In this document: positions 42,961-51,965 of the stretch, piece after piece
How positions within the stretch are numbered: the first letter of the stretch is position 1
How the letters are laid out: each line of letters begins with the position of its first letter
From: Planosporangium thailandense
GTDB lineage: Bacteria > Actinomycetota > Actinomycetes > Mycobacteriales > Micromonosporaceae
NCBI RefSeq assembly: GCF_011947195.1
Contig: NZ_JAATVY010000013.1
Coordinates: 97,196-161,195, forward strand
Length of the DNA: 64,000 bases
Direction: 5' to 3'
Made by a program: the position numbers and the translations under genes
The notes under the pieces: generated by a model
What the model saw: the letters and a program-made list of their open reading frames with translations, nothing else
What the model was told of the DNA's origin: nothing
The model's database searches: none

Positions 42961-43728
42961 CTAGGATCGCTGCTCGGACGGGGAGATGATCTCGGTGATC
43001 CGGATGCCGAAGTTCTCGTCGATCACGACGACCTCGCCGCGGGCGATGAGCCTGCCGTTGACGAGCAGGTCGGCTGGCGCGCCGGCGGCGCGGTCGAGCT
43101 CGACGACGTTGCCGGGGTTGAGCGAGAGCAGTTCACGCACGCTCATGCGGGTACGGCCGAGCTCCGCGGTGACCTCCATCTCCACGTCGTGGAGCAGGTC
43201 GAGACCGGTACGCGGCGCGGCGGCCGATGGGTCCTGCGTGGACGATGCGGACGGGGTCGACGGCGTGGCCGGGTTCACCGCCGCTGCCGCGTCGACCTTG
43301 ACCAGCAGGCCGACCACGCCGCGCACGTCGGTGCCGTCGGTCAGCGGCACGAGCACGCCGCCTTCGGCGACGAGCGAGGCGAGCGCGTCGGCGGTGTCGG
43401 TGACGTTGCCCGGGTCGACGACGACCGGGCCGAGCGTACCGGCGGCCGCTTCGATGGCCGGACGCACCGCCTGGGTGACGTCCAGCGAGCCGAGCGGGGT
43501 GTCGCCGAGCGCGTCGACCAGGTCCTGCGCGACCATGACGAGGATCTCGCCCTGCGCCGCGCCGGCGAAGCGGGCGCGGATGACCTGGCCCTCGAGCGTG
43601 ATCTCGCTGGTGTCCTGAGTGGGCGTGGCGGTCGACAGCGGGCTGCTGGCGGGAAGCAGGGCCACCGCGGCCTCGGCCGCCGCGAGCGCCCGGCCGAGAT
43701 CCTGCGAAGTAGCGGTGGGAGCGGTCAT
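42961..43728 (-). CDS. fliN: Flagellar switch protein FliN (FliY-like, extended N-terminus)
   Basis: A 255-residue switch protein. Residues about 175-255 are the SpoA/FliN domain: [56 protein letters not shown]. Residues about 1-150 form an extra domain with CheC/CheX-like sequence ([20 protein letters not shown]) but no clear E-x-x-N pair, so phosphatase activity is doubtful. A Pro/Ser/Thr linker joins them. It overlaps fliM (TGATG). Confidence 0.92.
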   Translation of the reverse strand: MTAPTATSQDLGRALAAAEAAVALLPASSPLSTATPTQDTSEITLEGQVIRARFAGAAQGEILVMVAQDLVDALGDTPLGSLDVTQAVRPAIEAAAGTLGPVVVDPGNVTDTADALASLVAEGGVLVPLTDGTDVRGVVGLLVKVDAAAAVNPATPSTPSASSTQDPSAAAPRTGLDLLHDVEMEVTAELGRTRMSVRELLSLNPGNVVELDRAAGAPADLLVNGRLIARGEVVVIDENFGIRITEIISPSEQRS

Positions 43729-44681
43729 CAGCGGTCTTCCTCCTTGGCGGGTGCCACGACGAGGCAGGCCAGGCGGGATCCCTGGCTGCCGGGTACGGCG
43801 TGGGCGAACGTGATCCCGGCGGCGGTGACCGCGAGCGGCTGCGTCGCCGGGTGGTTGAGTGTGACGACGTCACCGGGCCGGAGGCTGATGAGCTCCTCGG
43901 GCCGCATGTGCATCGGTTGGAAGCGCACGGCCACGTCGAGCGGGACGCTCTCCAGGCCGGCGACGAGGTTGCGGTGGGCCGCTTCGCGTGCGGCGCGCTG
44001 CGCCGGGCTGAGCTGGACGTCGGTGCGGTCGCCCTGCAGCTTCGGGAAGATCATGCCGAGCGGCAGGCACACGGTCGCGACGCACTCCTCGGCGCCCACG
44101 CGCATCTCGAACGACGCGACGATCACCGGGTCGGAGGCGCCACCGGCCTGTACGAACTGCGGGTTGTACTCGATGCCCGCCAGCTGGGGGCGGATCGACG
44201 CGATGCCCTCGAACGCGTAGCGCAGCTCGCCCAGTACCCGACTGAACAGGCTCTGCAGGAGCGGTGTCTCGATGTCGGTCAGCGGACGCTCGGGCTGGGG
44301 GCCGCCGGAGCCGCCGAGCAGGTGGTCGATGGAGGTCATCGCGATCGACAGCGAGAACTCGACGATCGCGGTGCCGGGCAGCGGTTCCATGCTGACCTTC
44401 GCGATGATCGTCGGGCTCGCCAGCGACGCGATGTACTCGTCGTACGTGAACTGCTCGATCGACAGCAGGGTGACCTGCGAGACCGCGCGGAGACTGGTCG
44501 TCAGGATGGTGGTGAACTGGCGCGCGAAGGTCTCGTACGCGATCTGGAGCGTACGGATGTGCTCGCGCGACAGCTTGGTGGGGCGCCGGAAGTCGTACGG
44601 CTCCGGACCGGCGCCTTTGGACCGGCGGTTGATGCGGCCAGCGGTACGGGTCTGGCCGGCCAGGGACGACGTCTGGGTCAC
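43728..44681 (-). CDS. fliM: Flagellar switch protein FliM
   Basis: A 317-residue Fli[21 protein letters not shown] begins the CheC-like middle domain, GGSGGP and [20 protein letters not shown] follow, and the C-terminal SpoA domain has [16 protein letters not shown]. The canonical N-terminal CheY-binding sequence (LSQxEIDxLL) is not seen. The first 28 residues are Arg/Gly/Ser-rich instead. Starts at GTG 44681, only 7 nt after the promoter -10 box, so the message may be leaderless. Confidence 0.95.
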   Translation of the reverse strand: MTQTSSLAGQTRTAGRINRRSKGAGPEPYDFRRPTKLSREHIRTLQIAYETFARQFTTILTTSLRAVSQVTLLSIEQFTYDEYIASLASPTIIAKVSMEPLPGTAIVEFSLSIAMTSIDHLLGGSGGPQPERPLTDIETPLLQSLFSRVLGELRYAFEGIASIRPQLAGIEYNPQFVQAGGASDPVIVASFEMRVGAEECVATVCLPLGMIFPKLQGDRTDVQLSPAQRAAREAAHRNLVAGLESVPLDVAVRFQPMHMRPEELISLRPGDVVTLNHPATQPLAVTAAGITFAHAVPGSQGSRLACLVVAPAKEEDR

Positions 44682-44688
44682 GTCGAAT

Positions 44689-44715
44689 CCATCGGCCGGC
44701 CGACCGCCGGGTTGA
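44689..44715 (-). promoter_or_regulatory. FliA/WhiG-type promoter of the fliM operon
   Basis: Minus strand: TCAA (44715-44712), 15-bp spacer, GCCGATGG (44696-44689), with the fliM GTG 8 nt further on. This places the export-gate genes under the motility sigma factor. Confidence 0.7.
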
Positions 44716-44742
44716 GAAAACCGTGTCGGGTGATTGGGTGAT

Positions 44743-44764
44743 GTCCGGTAGCCGGTGACCGGAC
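44743..44764 (-). terminator. Hairpin after fliL
   Basis: GTCCGGT and ACCGGAC form a 7-bp stem around an 8-nt loop in the fliL-fliM gap, upstream of the fliM promoter. No U-tract. A likely end point for the flbD-motA-motB-fliL transcript. Confidence 0.4.
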
Positions 44765-44802
44765 GTGCCCTAACGGGTCAGTCGCCTACGGGTCATGAGC
44801 CG

Positions 44803-45246
44803 CTACTGCATCACGAACTCGGTGAAGTACACGTCCATGACCTCGCCCTCGTACGCCTTGTTGATTTTCTCGCGCAGCTGGGCCTTGGCCTTGTCGCGGG
44901 CGGCGTTGGAGGACAGTTCGGCGACCGCCCGGTTGCTGAACTCGGAGATGGCGATGTCCAGCGCCTTGCTGCCGTCGGGGTCCTCCTTGGCGGTGGTGGT
45001 CGCCTGCAGGGACAGCTTCAACTTCAGGAAGTGCCCGTCGGCCAGGTTGAGGGTGATCGCGTCCAGCGATACGACCTTGCCCGGCTTCGGCGGCGGCGGT
45101 GTGCTCGGCCCGCTGAAGAACGCGAAGTACCCGCCAGCGCCGCCACCGAGCAGCACGACCACCGCGGCGAGGATGATGATGAGCTTCTTCTTCGAATTCT
45201 TCTTCGGCTCCGCCTCTTCGGCGGCGGCCTTCTCTTCCTTAGCCAT
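44803..45246 (-). CDS. fliL: Flagellar basal body-associated protein FliL
   Basis: A 147-residue single-pass membrane protein: charged start (AKEEKAAAEEAEPKK), helix LIIILAAVVVLLGGGAGGYF, then the FliL domain (VVSLDAITLNLADGHFLKLK; LREKINKAYEGEVMDVYFTE). FliL supports stator function. ATG 45246 has AAGGA 6 nt upstream and is preferred to the ATG at 45252. Confidence 0.93.
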   Translation of the reverse strand: MAKEEKAAAEEAEPKKNSKKKLIIILAAVVVLLGGGAGGYFAFFSGPSTPPPPKPGKVVSLDAITLNLADGHFLKLKLSLQATTTAKEDPDGSKALDIAISEFSNRAVAELSSNAARDKAKAQLREKINKAYEGEVMDVYFTEFVMQ

Positions 45247-45271
45247 GATCATTCCTTGAGGTAGCGGCCGG

Positions 45272-46171
45272 TCACTCGGCTTTGACGGTCGAGGGCAGCA
45301 GCGCCCGCTCCGCGGGCGGCAGCGTGGACAGCACGACGATGTCGACGCGCCGGTTGAGCGTGGGCGCCCTCGGGTCGCTGGGCGGGTACAGCGGCCGTTC
45401 GCCGGCGAAGCCCGCCGCCGACATCCGGTCCGCGCTCAGGTGGCCGTGGTTGATCAGGTACCGCACCACGTCCGAGGCGCGGGCCGTCGACAGCTCCCAG
45501 GCGCTGGGGTAGTACTTCGTCGGCACCGGCAACTGGTTGGTGTGCCCGTCCACCTCGATGTGGTTGGGCAGCGACACCAGCGCCGGCGCCACCGCGTCGA
45601 GGATGCGCTGGCCGGCCGGCAGCAGGTCGGCGCGGTCGCCGGCGAACACCACGTCGCTGGTGACGATGGTGACGACCAGCCCGCGCTCGTCGATCGCGAA
45701 GCCCAACGAGTTCTGCACGCCCTGTTTGGCGGCGGCGTCCTGGATCTTCTTCTTGATCGCTTCGAGGTTGCTGGCCTCCTGCTGCGCGTCGGCCTGCATG
45801 CGCTGCTGGCGGGCCCGGTCGGCGTCCTGTACCGCCTTCTGCAGCGCAGGGTCCTGAGTCTGAGGCTGGTCCTGCAGTTGGCCGACGCCGGCGGCGACGT
45901 CGATGGCGTTGCCCGAACCCCCGTCGGTCTGGACGGAGTTGTTGGTGCCCGACATGACCGCCGGCGCGCCGAACCCCTTGGCCAGGCCGTCGCGCAGCGC
46001 GGTGAACTTCTTCATGTCGATCTGGCTCATCGCGAACAGGACCACGAAGAGCACCATGAGCAGGGTGAGCATGTCGCCGTACGTGACGAGCCACCGCTCG
46101 TGGTTGACGTGCTCCTCCTCCTCGTGCCCGCCGCCGCGCCGCTTGCCGTGGCCGGCCTTGTGGTTGCTCAT
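45272..46171 (-). CDS. motB: Flagellar motor stator protein MotB
   Basis: A 299-residue MotB. The single N-terminal membrane helix YGDMLTLLMVLFVVLFAMSQ contains the proton-binding Asp (YGDM). A Gln/Asp-rich linker leads to an OmpA-like peptidoglycan-binding domain (about 165-290) with LVTIVTSDVVFAGDRADLLP, IEVDGHTNQLP and LSADRMSAAGFAGERPL. Together with MotA it forms the stator. It lies about 50 bp after motA. Confidence 0.96.
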   Translation of the reverse strand: MSNHKAGHGKRRGGGHEEEEHVNHERWLVTYGDMLTLLMVLFVVLFAMSQIDMKKFTALRDGLAKGFGAPAVMSGTNNSVQTDGGSGNAIDVAAGVGQLQDQPQTQDPALQKAVQDADRARQQRMQADAQQEASNLEAIKKKIQDAAAKQGVQNSLGFAIDERGLVVTIVTSDVVFAGDRADLLPAGQRILDAVAPALVSLPNHIEVDGHTNQLPVPTKYYPSAWELSTARASDVVRYLINHGHLSADRMSAAGFAGERPLYPPSDPRAPTLNRRVDIVVLSTLPPAERALLPSTVKAE

Positions 46172-46220
46172 ATCGGCGCCCTCCCACGGTGCGGGGAGCG
46201 GCGCCGCGACCAGGCGTCCA

Positions 46221-46991
46221 TCAGGCCGCCTTCTTCTTGGGTTCGGCGCCCGGCGGCATCATGCTGCGCAGCTTCTGGGCGACCAGGCGCGGGTTGGCGC
46301 CGGCCTGGATGTTGATGATCCCGGCGATCACCAGATCCATCTGGGCGCACTCCACCTCGGAGAGGCGCTTGAGCCGGTTGTTTATGGGCAGCCAGATGAC
46401 GTTGGCGCTCAGGATGCCCCACAGCGTCGCGACGAACGCGGCCGCGATGAGCTCGCCGAGGGTCGCCGGCTGGCTGAGGTTGGACAGCACATGGACCAGG
46501 CCGACGACGGTGCCGATGATGCCGATCGTCGGGGCGTACCCGCCCATGTCGGCGAAGATCTTCGCGGCGGCCTTGTCCGCCTTGCGCTTGGCGTCGACCT
46601 CGCCTTCGAGGATCTCGCGGAGCTCCTCGGAGTCGGTGCCGTCGATCGCAAGCTGCAGGCCGCGCTTGAGGAACGGATCGGTGACGTCGCGCATCGCGTC
46701 CTCGAGCGCCAGCAGACCTTCCCGGCGCGCCTTCTCGGCGAGCTTGACCATCGTCTCGACCAGTTCGTCCGGCTTGCCGGGCTTGGCGAGCAGGGCCCGC
46801 TTGATCTGATTGACCGCCCCGGTGGCGTCGCGGAACAGGCCGCCGGCCATGCCGACGCCGATGGTTCCGGCGAAGACCAGGATGAGCGGGGCGGGCAGCA
46901 GGATGTGCGAGAGCGGAGTGCCCTCAAGGGTCATGGACAGCAAGATGGCGCCGAAGGCTACGCCGAGGCCGATCAGGCTTGCCGGATCCAT
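46221..46991 (-). CDS. motA: Flagellar motor stator protein MotA
   Basis: A 256-residue MotA with four membrane segments. ASLIGLGVAFGAILLSMTLE starts helix 1. PGKPDELVETMVKLAEKARR begins the cytoplasmic loop, with the charged residues that touch FliG. The last two helices are GGYAPTIGIIGTVVGLVHVL and IAAAFVATLWGILSANVIWL. The ATG overlaps the flbD stop. The longer frame to 47408 was rejected. Confidence 0.96.
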   Translation of the reverse strand: MDPASLIGLGVAFGAILLSMTLEGTPLSHILLPAPLILVFAGTIGVGMAGGLFRDATGAVNQIKRALLAKPGKPDELVETMVKLAEKARREGLLALEDAMRDVTDPFLKRGLQLAIDGTDSEELREILEGEVDAKRKADKAAAKIFADMGGYAPTIGIIGTVVGLVHVLSNLSQPATLGELIAAAFVATLWGILSANVIWLPINNRLKRLSEVECAQMDLVIAGIINIQAGANPRLVAQKLRSMMPPGAEPKKKAA

Positions 46992-47311
46992 CAGCGCTCC
47001 CTGCGGTGAAGCGGGACGACCGTGCCCCCGGTGCTGCCGGGGTCCTCGGCGTCGGGGCCGGTGTGCGGTACGTCGTGGGCTCCGGCGTCGTGGCGCGCCT
47101 CGGCGGGCTGGGTGACCATCTGCTGGGCGTCGGCGACCACCGAGGCCCGGTACCGCCTGATCAGCGCGACGACCTCGGCCAGCGACTCGCCCACGACGTA
47201 CTTGGTGCCGTCCACCAGGGTGATGACGGTGTCGGGGGTGGAGTCGGCCCGCTCGACCAGGTCTGGGTTGAGCGCGAAGACCGGGCCGTTCAGGCGCGTC
47301 AGGAGTATCAC
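46991..47311 (-). CDS. flbD: FlbD family flagellar protein
   Basis: A 106-residue protein whose first 65 residues match FlbD (MILLTRLNGPVFALNPDLVE, TLVDGTKYVVGESLAEVV), a small family found before motA in many Gram-positive flagellar clusters. Function is poorly known. The His/Asp/Pro-rich tail is lineage-specific. GTG start with AAGGAC upstream. First gene of the flbD-motA-motB-fliL operon. Confidence 0.9.
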   Translation of the reverse strand: MILLTRLNGPVFALNPDLVERADSTPDTVITLVDGTKYVVGESLAEVVALIRRYRASVVADAQQMVTQPAEARHDAGAHDVPHTGPDAEDPGSTGGTVVPLHRRER

Positions 47312-47379
47312 GGTGGCCGTCCTTGGAGCGTTGTCGGGTGACCGTCGAGGCCAGGCTCATGGCCGGGCGCGTACGGTCT

Positions 47380-47401
47380 GCGGACCCGTCCTTGGGTCCG
47401 C
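47380..47401 (-). other. Hairpin in the flgE-flbD gap
   Basis: GCGGACCC and GGGTCCGC form a perfect 8-bp stem with a 6-nt loop. It overlaps the predicted transcription start of flbD, so it could terminate flgE transcripts or form the 5' end of the flbD message. Confidence 0.45.
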
Positions 47402-47406
47402 CTCCC

Positions 47407-47433
47407 ATATCGGCGGTTTACGGCTGAGGCTGA
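47407..47433 (-). promoter_or_regulatory. FliA/WhiG-type promoter of the flbD-motAB-fliL operon
   Basis: Minus strand: TCAG (47433-47430), 15-bp spacer, GCCGATAT (47414-47407), about 95 nt before flbD in the 200-bp gap after flgE. Confidence 0.72.
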
Positions 47434-47511
47434 GGTTTTGTCGGCTGATGCGGCTCAGGGGTGGCGAACCGGATGACGGACAGCCGGTCCACCACCCCCG
47501 CGTACTCACCG

Positions 47512-48717
47512 CTACTGCTTCATGTTCACCAGGTCGTTGAGCAGCTGGTCCGAGGTCGTGATGACCTTCGAGTTCGCCTGGAAACCGCGCTGGGCGATGA
47601 TCAGGTTGGTGAACTCCTGGGCCAGGTCCACGTTGGACATCTCCAGCGAGCCGCCCTGCAGGCCGCCCCGGCCGCCGGAGCCGGCCGTGCCGAGCTGGGG
47701 GATACCGGAGTTGACCGTCGAGCGGTACATCGAGCCGCCGGCCTTCTCCAGGCCGGGCGGGTTGTTGAAGCTCGCCATGGCGATCTGCGCGAGGGCCTGC
47801 TTGTTGCCGTTGGAGAACACGCCGATGAGGGTGCCGTCCGGCGAGATCGTGAACGACTGCAGCTCGCCCAGCGCGGAGCCGTTCTGGCTCTGGATGCCCG
47901 CGGTCGTCGAGCCGGCGAAGCTGGTGACGCCGGACAGGTCGATGGTGATGCCGCTGAGCGCACCGGCGGCGAAGGAGATGGTGCTGGGCGTCGCCGGGCC
48001 GCTGCCGTCCGCGTTGAAGGCGAGGTTCGTCGCCGTGGTCGTCGTCGTGCCGTCGGAGGCGGTCACGTCCCAGTGCGTCGGGTCCACCTTCGTGAACGAC
48101 AGGGTCAGGCTGATCTTGTTGCCCTGCGGGTCGAAGACGGTCTCCGACATCGTGATCGGCGTCGTGGTGGCGGTCGTGCTGTCGGCCGGCAGGTTGCCGG
48201 CGACCGTCATCTTCGTGGTCTCGGTCGGCGGCAGCAGCGTGCCGACGGCGAGCTTCACGTCGGTCGGGGTGGCGTTGGTGTTGAGGACGCCACCGGGGCC
48301 GGCCATCCAGCCCTGCACGACCCCGCCGTCAGCGTTGCCCAGGACGCCGTTGGCGTCGAAGGAGAACGAGCCGGCGCGGGTGTACAGGTTCTCGCCGCCG
48401 TTGCGGACCACGAAGAAGCCGTCGCCGTTGATCATCAGGTCGGTGCTGCGCCCGGTGTTCTGCGGCGCGCCCTGGTTGAAGTTGGTGTTGACGGCGGCGA
48501 CCCGCACGCCCAGGCCGACCTGGGCCGGGTTGGTGCCGGCCTTGCCGTTCTGGGGCGCGCCGGCCGCGGTGAGCATCTGGCTGAGGGTGTCCTCGAACAC
48601 CGACTGCGAGGCCTTGTAGCCGGCGGTGTTGACGTTGGCGATGTTGTTGCCCGTCACGTCCATCATCGTCTGGTGGGCGCGGAGGCCGGTGATGCCACTG
48701 AACAGGGAACGGAGCAT
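47512..48717 (-). CDS. flgE: Flagellar hook protein FlgE
   Basis: A 401-residue hook protein. The N-terminal rod/hook signature is LRSLFSGITGLRAHQTMMDV followed by TGNNIANVNTAGYK. The C-terminal signature is LQGGSLEMSNVDLAQEFTNL followed by IIAQRGFQANSKVI. The middle Thr/Ser-rich part forms the surface domain. Distal gene of the flgB operon. A 92-bp repeat-filled gap separates it from flgD. Confidence 0.97.
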   Translation of the reverse strand: MLRSLFSGITGLRAHQTMMDVTGNNIANVNTAGYKASQSVFEDTLSQMLTAAGAPQNGKAGTNPAQVGLGVRVAAVNTNFNQGAPQNTGRSTDLMINGDGFFVVRNGGENLYTRAGSFSFDANGVLGNADGGVVQGWMAGPGGVLNTNATPTDVKLAVGTLLPPTETTKMTVAGNLPADSTTATTTPITMSETVFDPQGNKISLTLSFTKVDPTHWDVTASDGTTTTTATNLAFNADGSGPATPSTISFAAGALSGITIDLSGVTSFAGSTTAGIQSQNGSALGELQSFTISPDGTLIGVFSNGNKQALAQIAMASFNNPPGLEKAGGSMYRSTVNSGIPQLGTAGSGGRGGLQGGSLEMSNVDLAQEFTNLIIAQRGFQANSKVITTSDQLLNDLVNMKQ

Positions 48718-48743
48718 GGTGCCTTCCTCGGTAAGGGTGCGCC

Positions 48744-48826
48744 GGTCAGCCGGCGTGCTGCGGTGGGCCGGCGTGTTGCGGTGCGCCGGCGTGCTGCTTT
48801 CGGCCGGCGTCAGCCGGCCGTGCTGC
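48744..48826. repeat. 18-bp tandem repeat copying the end of flgD
   Basis: Three units (48744-48761, 48762-48779, 48780-48797; consensus GGTSNGCCGGCGTGCTGC) are followed by a related copy at 48809-48826 that is the 3' end of flgD including its stop codon (48810-48812). The repeats fill the flgD-flgE gap. Confidence 0.85.
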
Positions 48827-49244
48827 CGTTGCGGACTTCCTTGACGGAGGACAGCGGTACATCCGTGTTCCCGACCTTGACGGTCGGGTTGCTGCCCGTG
48901 AACGTGGCTGCGGAGACGACACCGGTCGCATCCTTGCCGTCGGCGTCGACGTACGTGACGGTCTTGCCGATTAGGTTGCTCGCGCCGAACTGGAGCTGCG
49001 CGGTGACCAGCTGCTGCTGCGCGGTCTCCAGGTTGGTCAGCTTTTCGAGCATGGTGAACTGGGCGGTCTGCGCCATGAAGGCGCTCGGGTCCGCCGGGCT
49101 GCTGGGGTCCTGATAGCGCAGCTGGGCGACGAGCAGCTTCATGAAGTCGTCCTTGCCCAGCTCGTTGTTCGCCTTGGCGGTGGACGTGGACGTCGACGAC
49201 CCCGCCCCGCTGGCGTTGACGATGTCGGTGATCGGGCTGGTCAT
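48810..49244 (-). CDS. flgD: Flagellar hook capping protein FlgD
   Basis: A 144-residue FlgD, short form. The conserved N-terminal segment LGKDDFMKLLVAQLRYQDPS with ADPSAFMAQTAQFTMLEKLT needed for hook assembly is clear. The C-terminal part is one small domain (IGKTVTYVDADGK, VPLSSVKEV) rather than the full tandem of longer FlgDs. AAAGGAGCTAGTTCC precedes the ATG. Confidence 0.95.
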   Translation of the reverse strand: MTSPITDIVNASGAGSSTSTSTAKANNELGKDDFMKLLVAQLRYQDPSSPADPSAFMAQTAQFTMLEKLTNLETAQQQLVTAQLQFGASNLIGKTVTYVDADGKDATGVVSAATFTGSNPTVKVGNTDVPLSSVKEVRNGSTAG

Positions 49245-49257
49245 GGAACTAGCTCCT

Positions 49258-50919
49258 TTACACGTGCAGGTCGAGGCCGGTACGGCCGAGGCGCGGGGCG
49301 CGTACGCCCACCGGGCTCCGGTAGCGCTGCGGGCGCTCCTCGGGCCTGGCGTCGGTACGGGTACCGGGCTGGTGCCCGCGGGCCTGCTGACCCGCCGCGC
49401 CGCCATGGCCTGACGCGCCACGGTCGGGCGCGCCGTGCGACACGTCCAGCGAGCTGGATCCGAAGCCGGACCCCTGCAGCTCCTTGCGTAGCTCGGGAAG
49501 TGCCGCGCGCAGCGCCTCCCGGGCGGCGTCGGTCGCGCCGGCGAAGTGCACGTGAATGTCACCGCCGCGAACTTCTGCTGTCACACTGATCGGCCCGAGA
49601 TCCACCGGGTTGAGGTGGATTGTCAAACGATGTACGCCGTCCGGCCCCTTATGCAGGGGTACGAGGACCTGGGCCAGTTGGGCGGCGTGCGCCGCCGGGG
49701 TGGCCGGCGCGGCAGCACCGGTACCGGCGGCCGGCGCGAGCGCCGGGGTCGGGGTGGGTGCGACGGTCGCCGCGGCCGCCGGATACCCGGCGCCATCGGA
49801 CGGGGCGCCCGGTGTCGGCGCGGTGCCGGCGTCGTCGCCGGAGCGGTGGCGGTCCGCCGCACCGGCGCCGGCCGAGCCGGCCGAGCCGTCCGGCCCGACG
49901 GTCGCGGGCTGCTGCGCCGAAGCGCCGGGGTTCGGTGCGGCGGTCGTCGACGGGGTACCGGTGGCCCTGCCGGCCGCCGCAGCGCCGGGAGCCGGCCGTA
50001 CGCCCGCCGGCTGCGCCGGCCGCGTCGTGGTGGAACCGGTGGTGGTGTCGCCGGTCGGCTGCGCCGCCGGTGCGGCGGCGGTCGATGTCGAACCCGTCGG
50101 CGATGTGGTCTGCCCGGTCGCGGTGTCGCCGGTCGGCGCGCCGCCGGTCGGCGCGCCGCCGGTCTGCACGGTGACGGCAGCCGCCGGAGCGGCCGTGGTC
50201 GCCGGTGACGTGGCCGTGGTCACCGTCTGACCGGCAACGGTGGTCTGATCGGCAGTGGCGGGCTGACCGCCGGTACCGGCCTGACCCGGGACGACAGCCT
50301 GAGCGGCATCACCGGCCCGGCCCGGGATGCCGACCTGAGTGGTGTGGCCGGACGGGACGGCAACGCCGGTCTCGGCTGCCGTGCCGCCCGGGTCGGTTGT
50401 CGCCGGCGCGACCGCCGCCGGCGGCTGACCGTCGGATGGCGCGGTGCCCGGGGTCACCCCCGCGGCCTGGCCAGCACCGTCCACGCCGGACACTCCGGAC
50501 GCACCGGCCACGCTGTGCGCGTCGTTCGCGGTGTCGCCGGACGTCGCGGTCCCCACCGGGCTCGCGGTGGCGACCGTGGCGGCGGCCGCCGTGACTTCGG
50601 CGGTGGCATCCGCTGCGGCGCAAGCGCCGTCCGTGGCCTTGTCGTCGGCGTCGTCGTCGGCGACACGGGCCCGGCCCGCTCTACGGGCAGCGTGCCGGCT
50701 GTCGGAGATCCGGTCGCTGCCGGCGCCGTCGTCGGCGGTCGCACCGTCGGCGGACCGAGTGCCGGCCGCCGGACCGACAACCCGGTCGCCGGTACGGTCG
50801 GCGTCGCCTCCGACCAGTGTGGACAGGACCGCGCCGAAGCTGTCCGGTCCGTTCGACTGGTCGCTGCCGCTACGCACGCGGGGCGGCGTCGCCGGAGCGT
50901 ACACGGGGAGAACCGTCAT
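49258..50919 (-). CDS. fliK: Flagellar hook-length control protein FliK
   Basis: A 553-residue protein, mostly a low-complexity Ala/Thr/Gly/Pro ruler region (about 60-415). The C-terminal FliK domain (about 430-520) reads LAQVLVPLHKGPDGVHRLTI, HLNPVDLGPISVTAEVRGGD and ALPELRKELQGSGFGSSSLD. FliK measures hook length and signals FlhB. It overlaps the peptidoglycan hydrolase gene upstream and lies 13 bp before flgD. Confidence 0.88.
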   Translation of the reverse strand: MTVLPVYAPATPPRVRSGSDQSNGPDSFGAVLSTLVGGDADRTGDRVVGPAAGTRSADGATADDGAGSDRISDSRHAARRAGRARVADDDADDKATDGACAAADATAEVTAAAATVATASPVGTATSGDTANDAHSVAGASGVSGVDGAGQAAGVTPGTAPSDGQPPAAVAPATTDPGGTAAETGVAVPSGHTTQVGIPGRAGDAAQAVVPGQAGTGGQPATADQTTVAGQTVTTATSPATTAAPAAAVTVQTGGAPTGGAPTGDTATGQTTSPTGSTSTAAAPAAQPTGDTTTGSTTTRPAQPAGVRPAPGAAAAGRATGTPSTTAAPNPGASAQQPATVGPDGSAGSAGAGAADRHRSGDDAGTAPTPGAPSDGAGYPAAAATVAPTPTPALAPAAGTGAAAPATPAAHAAQLAQVLVPLHKGPDGVHRLTIHLNPVDLGPISVTAEVRGGDIHVHFAGATDAAREALRAALPELRKELQGSGFGSSSLDVSHGAPDRGASGHGGAAGQQARGHQPGTRTDARPEERPQRYRSPVGVRAPRLGRTGLDLHV

Positions 50920-51965
50920 GAGGACCCCATTCCTTGCAGGGCGGCCATCGCCGCCTGCACCTTGGGTACGTAAGCCTGGGTCTCCGCGAACGGAGGGATG
51001 CCGCCGTACCGGCGCACCGCACCGCCGCCCGCGTTGTAGGCGGCCAGCGCCAACGGCACCGAGCCGAACTGGCGCAGGTTGTTCGACAGCAGCCGGGCGG
51101 CGCCGTCGACGGCCTGGGTCGGGTCGAGCGGGTCCACTCCGAGGCCGCGGGCGGTGGACGGCATGAGCTGCATCAGCCCCTGCGCGCCGGCCGGGCTGAC
51201 CGCGCTCGGGTTGTACCCGGATTCGACCTTCGCCACGGCGGCGAGCAGAGTCGGCGGAAGCCCGTACCGGTTGGCCGTGGTCGTGAAGATGTCGGCGTAC
51301 GGCACGCCGGCCAGCGCGCCCGCGCCCGACGACGACACGGCCGACAGAGACGCCGCCGACAGCGACATCCCGGCGGTGAGCGCTGCCGGGCGCAGGGCCG
51401 GCAGGATGGCGGGCGCGGAGTCGGGCAGGATGCGCCGGATCGCCGTCGGCGTCTCGTACACGTCCTGGACCTTGACCACGTCGCCGGTCTGCGGGGCGGC
51501 GATCATCTTGCCGCCGCCGATGTAGATCGCGATGTGATGTACGGGGGAGCCGAACGCGAGCAGATCCCCGGGCTGGGCCTGCGCGAGGCTGGCGACGGGC
51601 TGGCCGACCTTCGCCTGGTCGGCGGCGACGCGGGGCAGCTTGATGCCCAGGTCGCCGTAGACCTTCTGCACCAGCCCCGAACAGTCGAGCCCCTTGGCGG
51701 GGTCGTTGCTGCCGTACACGTACGGGATGCCCAGGTAACGGCGGGCGTCGGCGACGACCGCGTCACCGGTCATGCCGCCGCTGGCGCTCAGCCCACCCAG
51801 CCAGCCGGACTGGGCGGAGTCGAGCGCGCTGGCGAACAGGGCGCCGCTCGCCGTGGTGCCGGCCGCCGTGGTGGTCGCGCTGGTGGTCGCGGCAGTGGTC
51901 GGCGCGTCGAGGCCGAGCTGGGACCGGATCTGCTGGATGCGGTCGGAGACGTCGACGAAGCTCAT
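50916..51965 (-). CDS. NlpC/P60 and lytic transglycosylase fusion in the flagellar operon
   Basis: A 349-residue protein with two cell-wall hydrolase domains. The NlpC/P60 domain (about 68-185) has Cys in GLDCSGLVQKVYG, GDLLAFGSPVHHIAIYIGG (His) and YETPTAIRRI. The SLT domain (about 225-340) has catalytic Glu in AAVAKVESGYNP, then SPAGAQGLMQLMPSTARGLG and PLALAAYNAGGGAVRRYGG. No signal peptide is seen, so export is probably through the flagellar apparatus, replacing FlgJ as the rod-passage muramidase (inference). It sits between fliJ and fliK with overlaps on both sides. Confidence 0.9.
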   Translation of the reverse strand: MSFVDVSDRIQQIRSQLGLDAPTTAATTSATTTAAGTTASGALFASALDSAQSGWLGGLSASGGMTGDAVVADARRYLGIPYVYGSNDPAKGLDCSGLVQKVYGDLGIKLPRVAADQAKVGQPVASLAQAQPGDLLAFGSPVHHIAIYIGGGKMIAAPQTGDVVKVQDVYETPTAIRRILPDSAPAILPALRPAALTAGMSLSAASLSAVSSSGAGALAGVPYADIFTTTANRYGLPPTLLAAVAKVESGYNPSAVSPAGAQGLMQLMPSTARGLGVDPLDPTQAVDGAARLLSNNLRQFGSVPLALAAYNAGGGAVRRYGGIPPFAETQAYVPKVQAAMAALQGMGSS

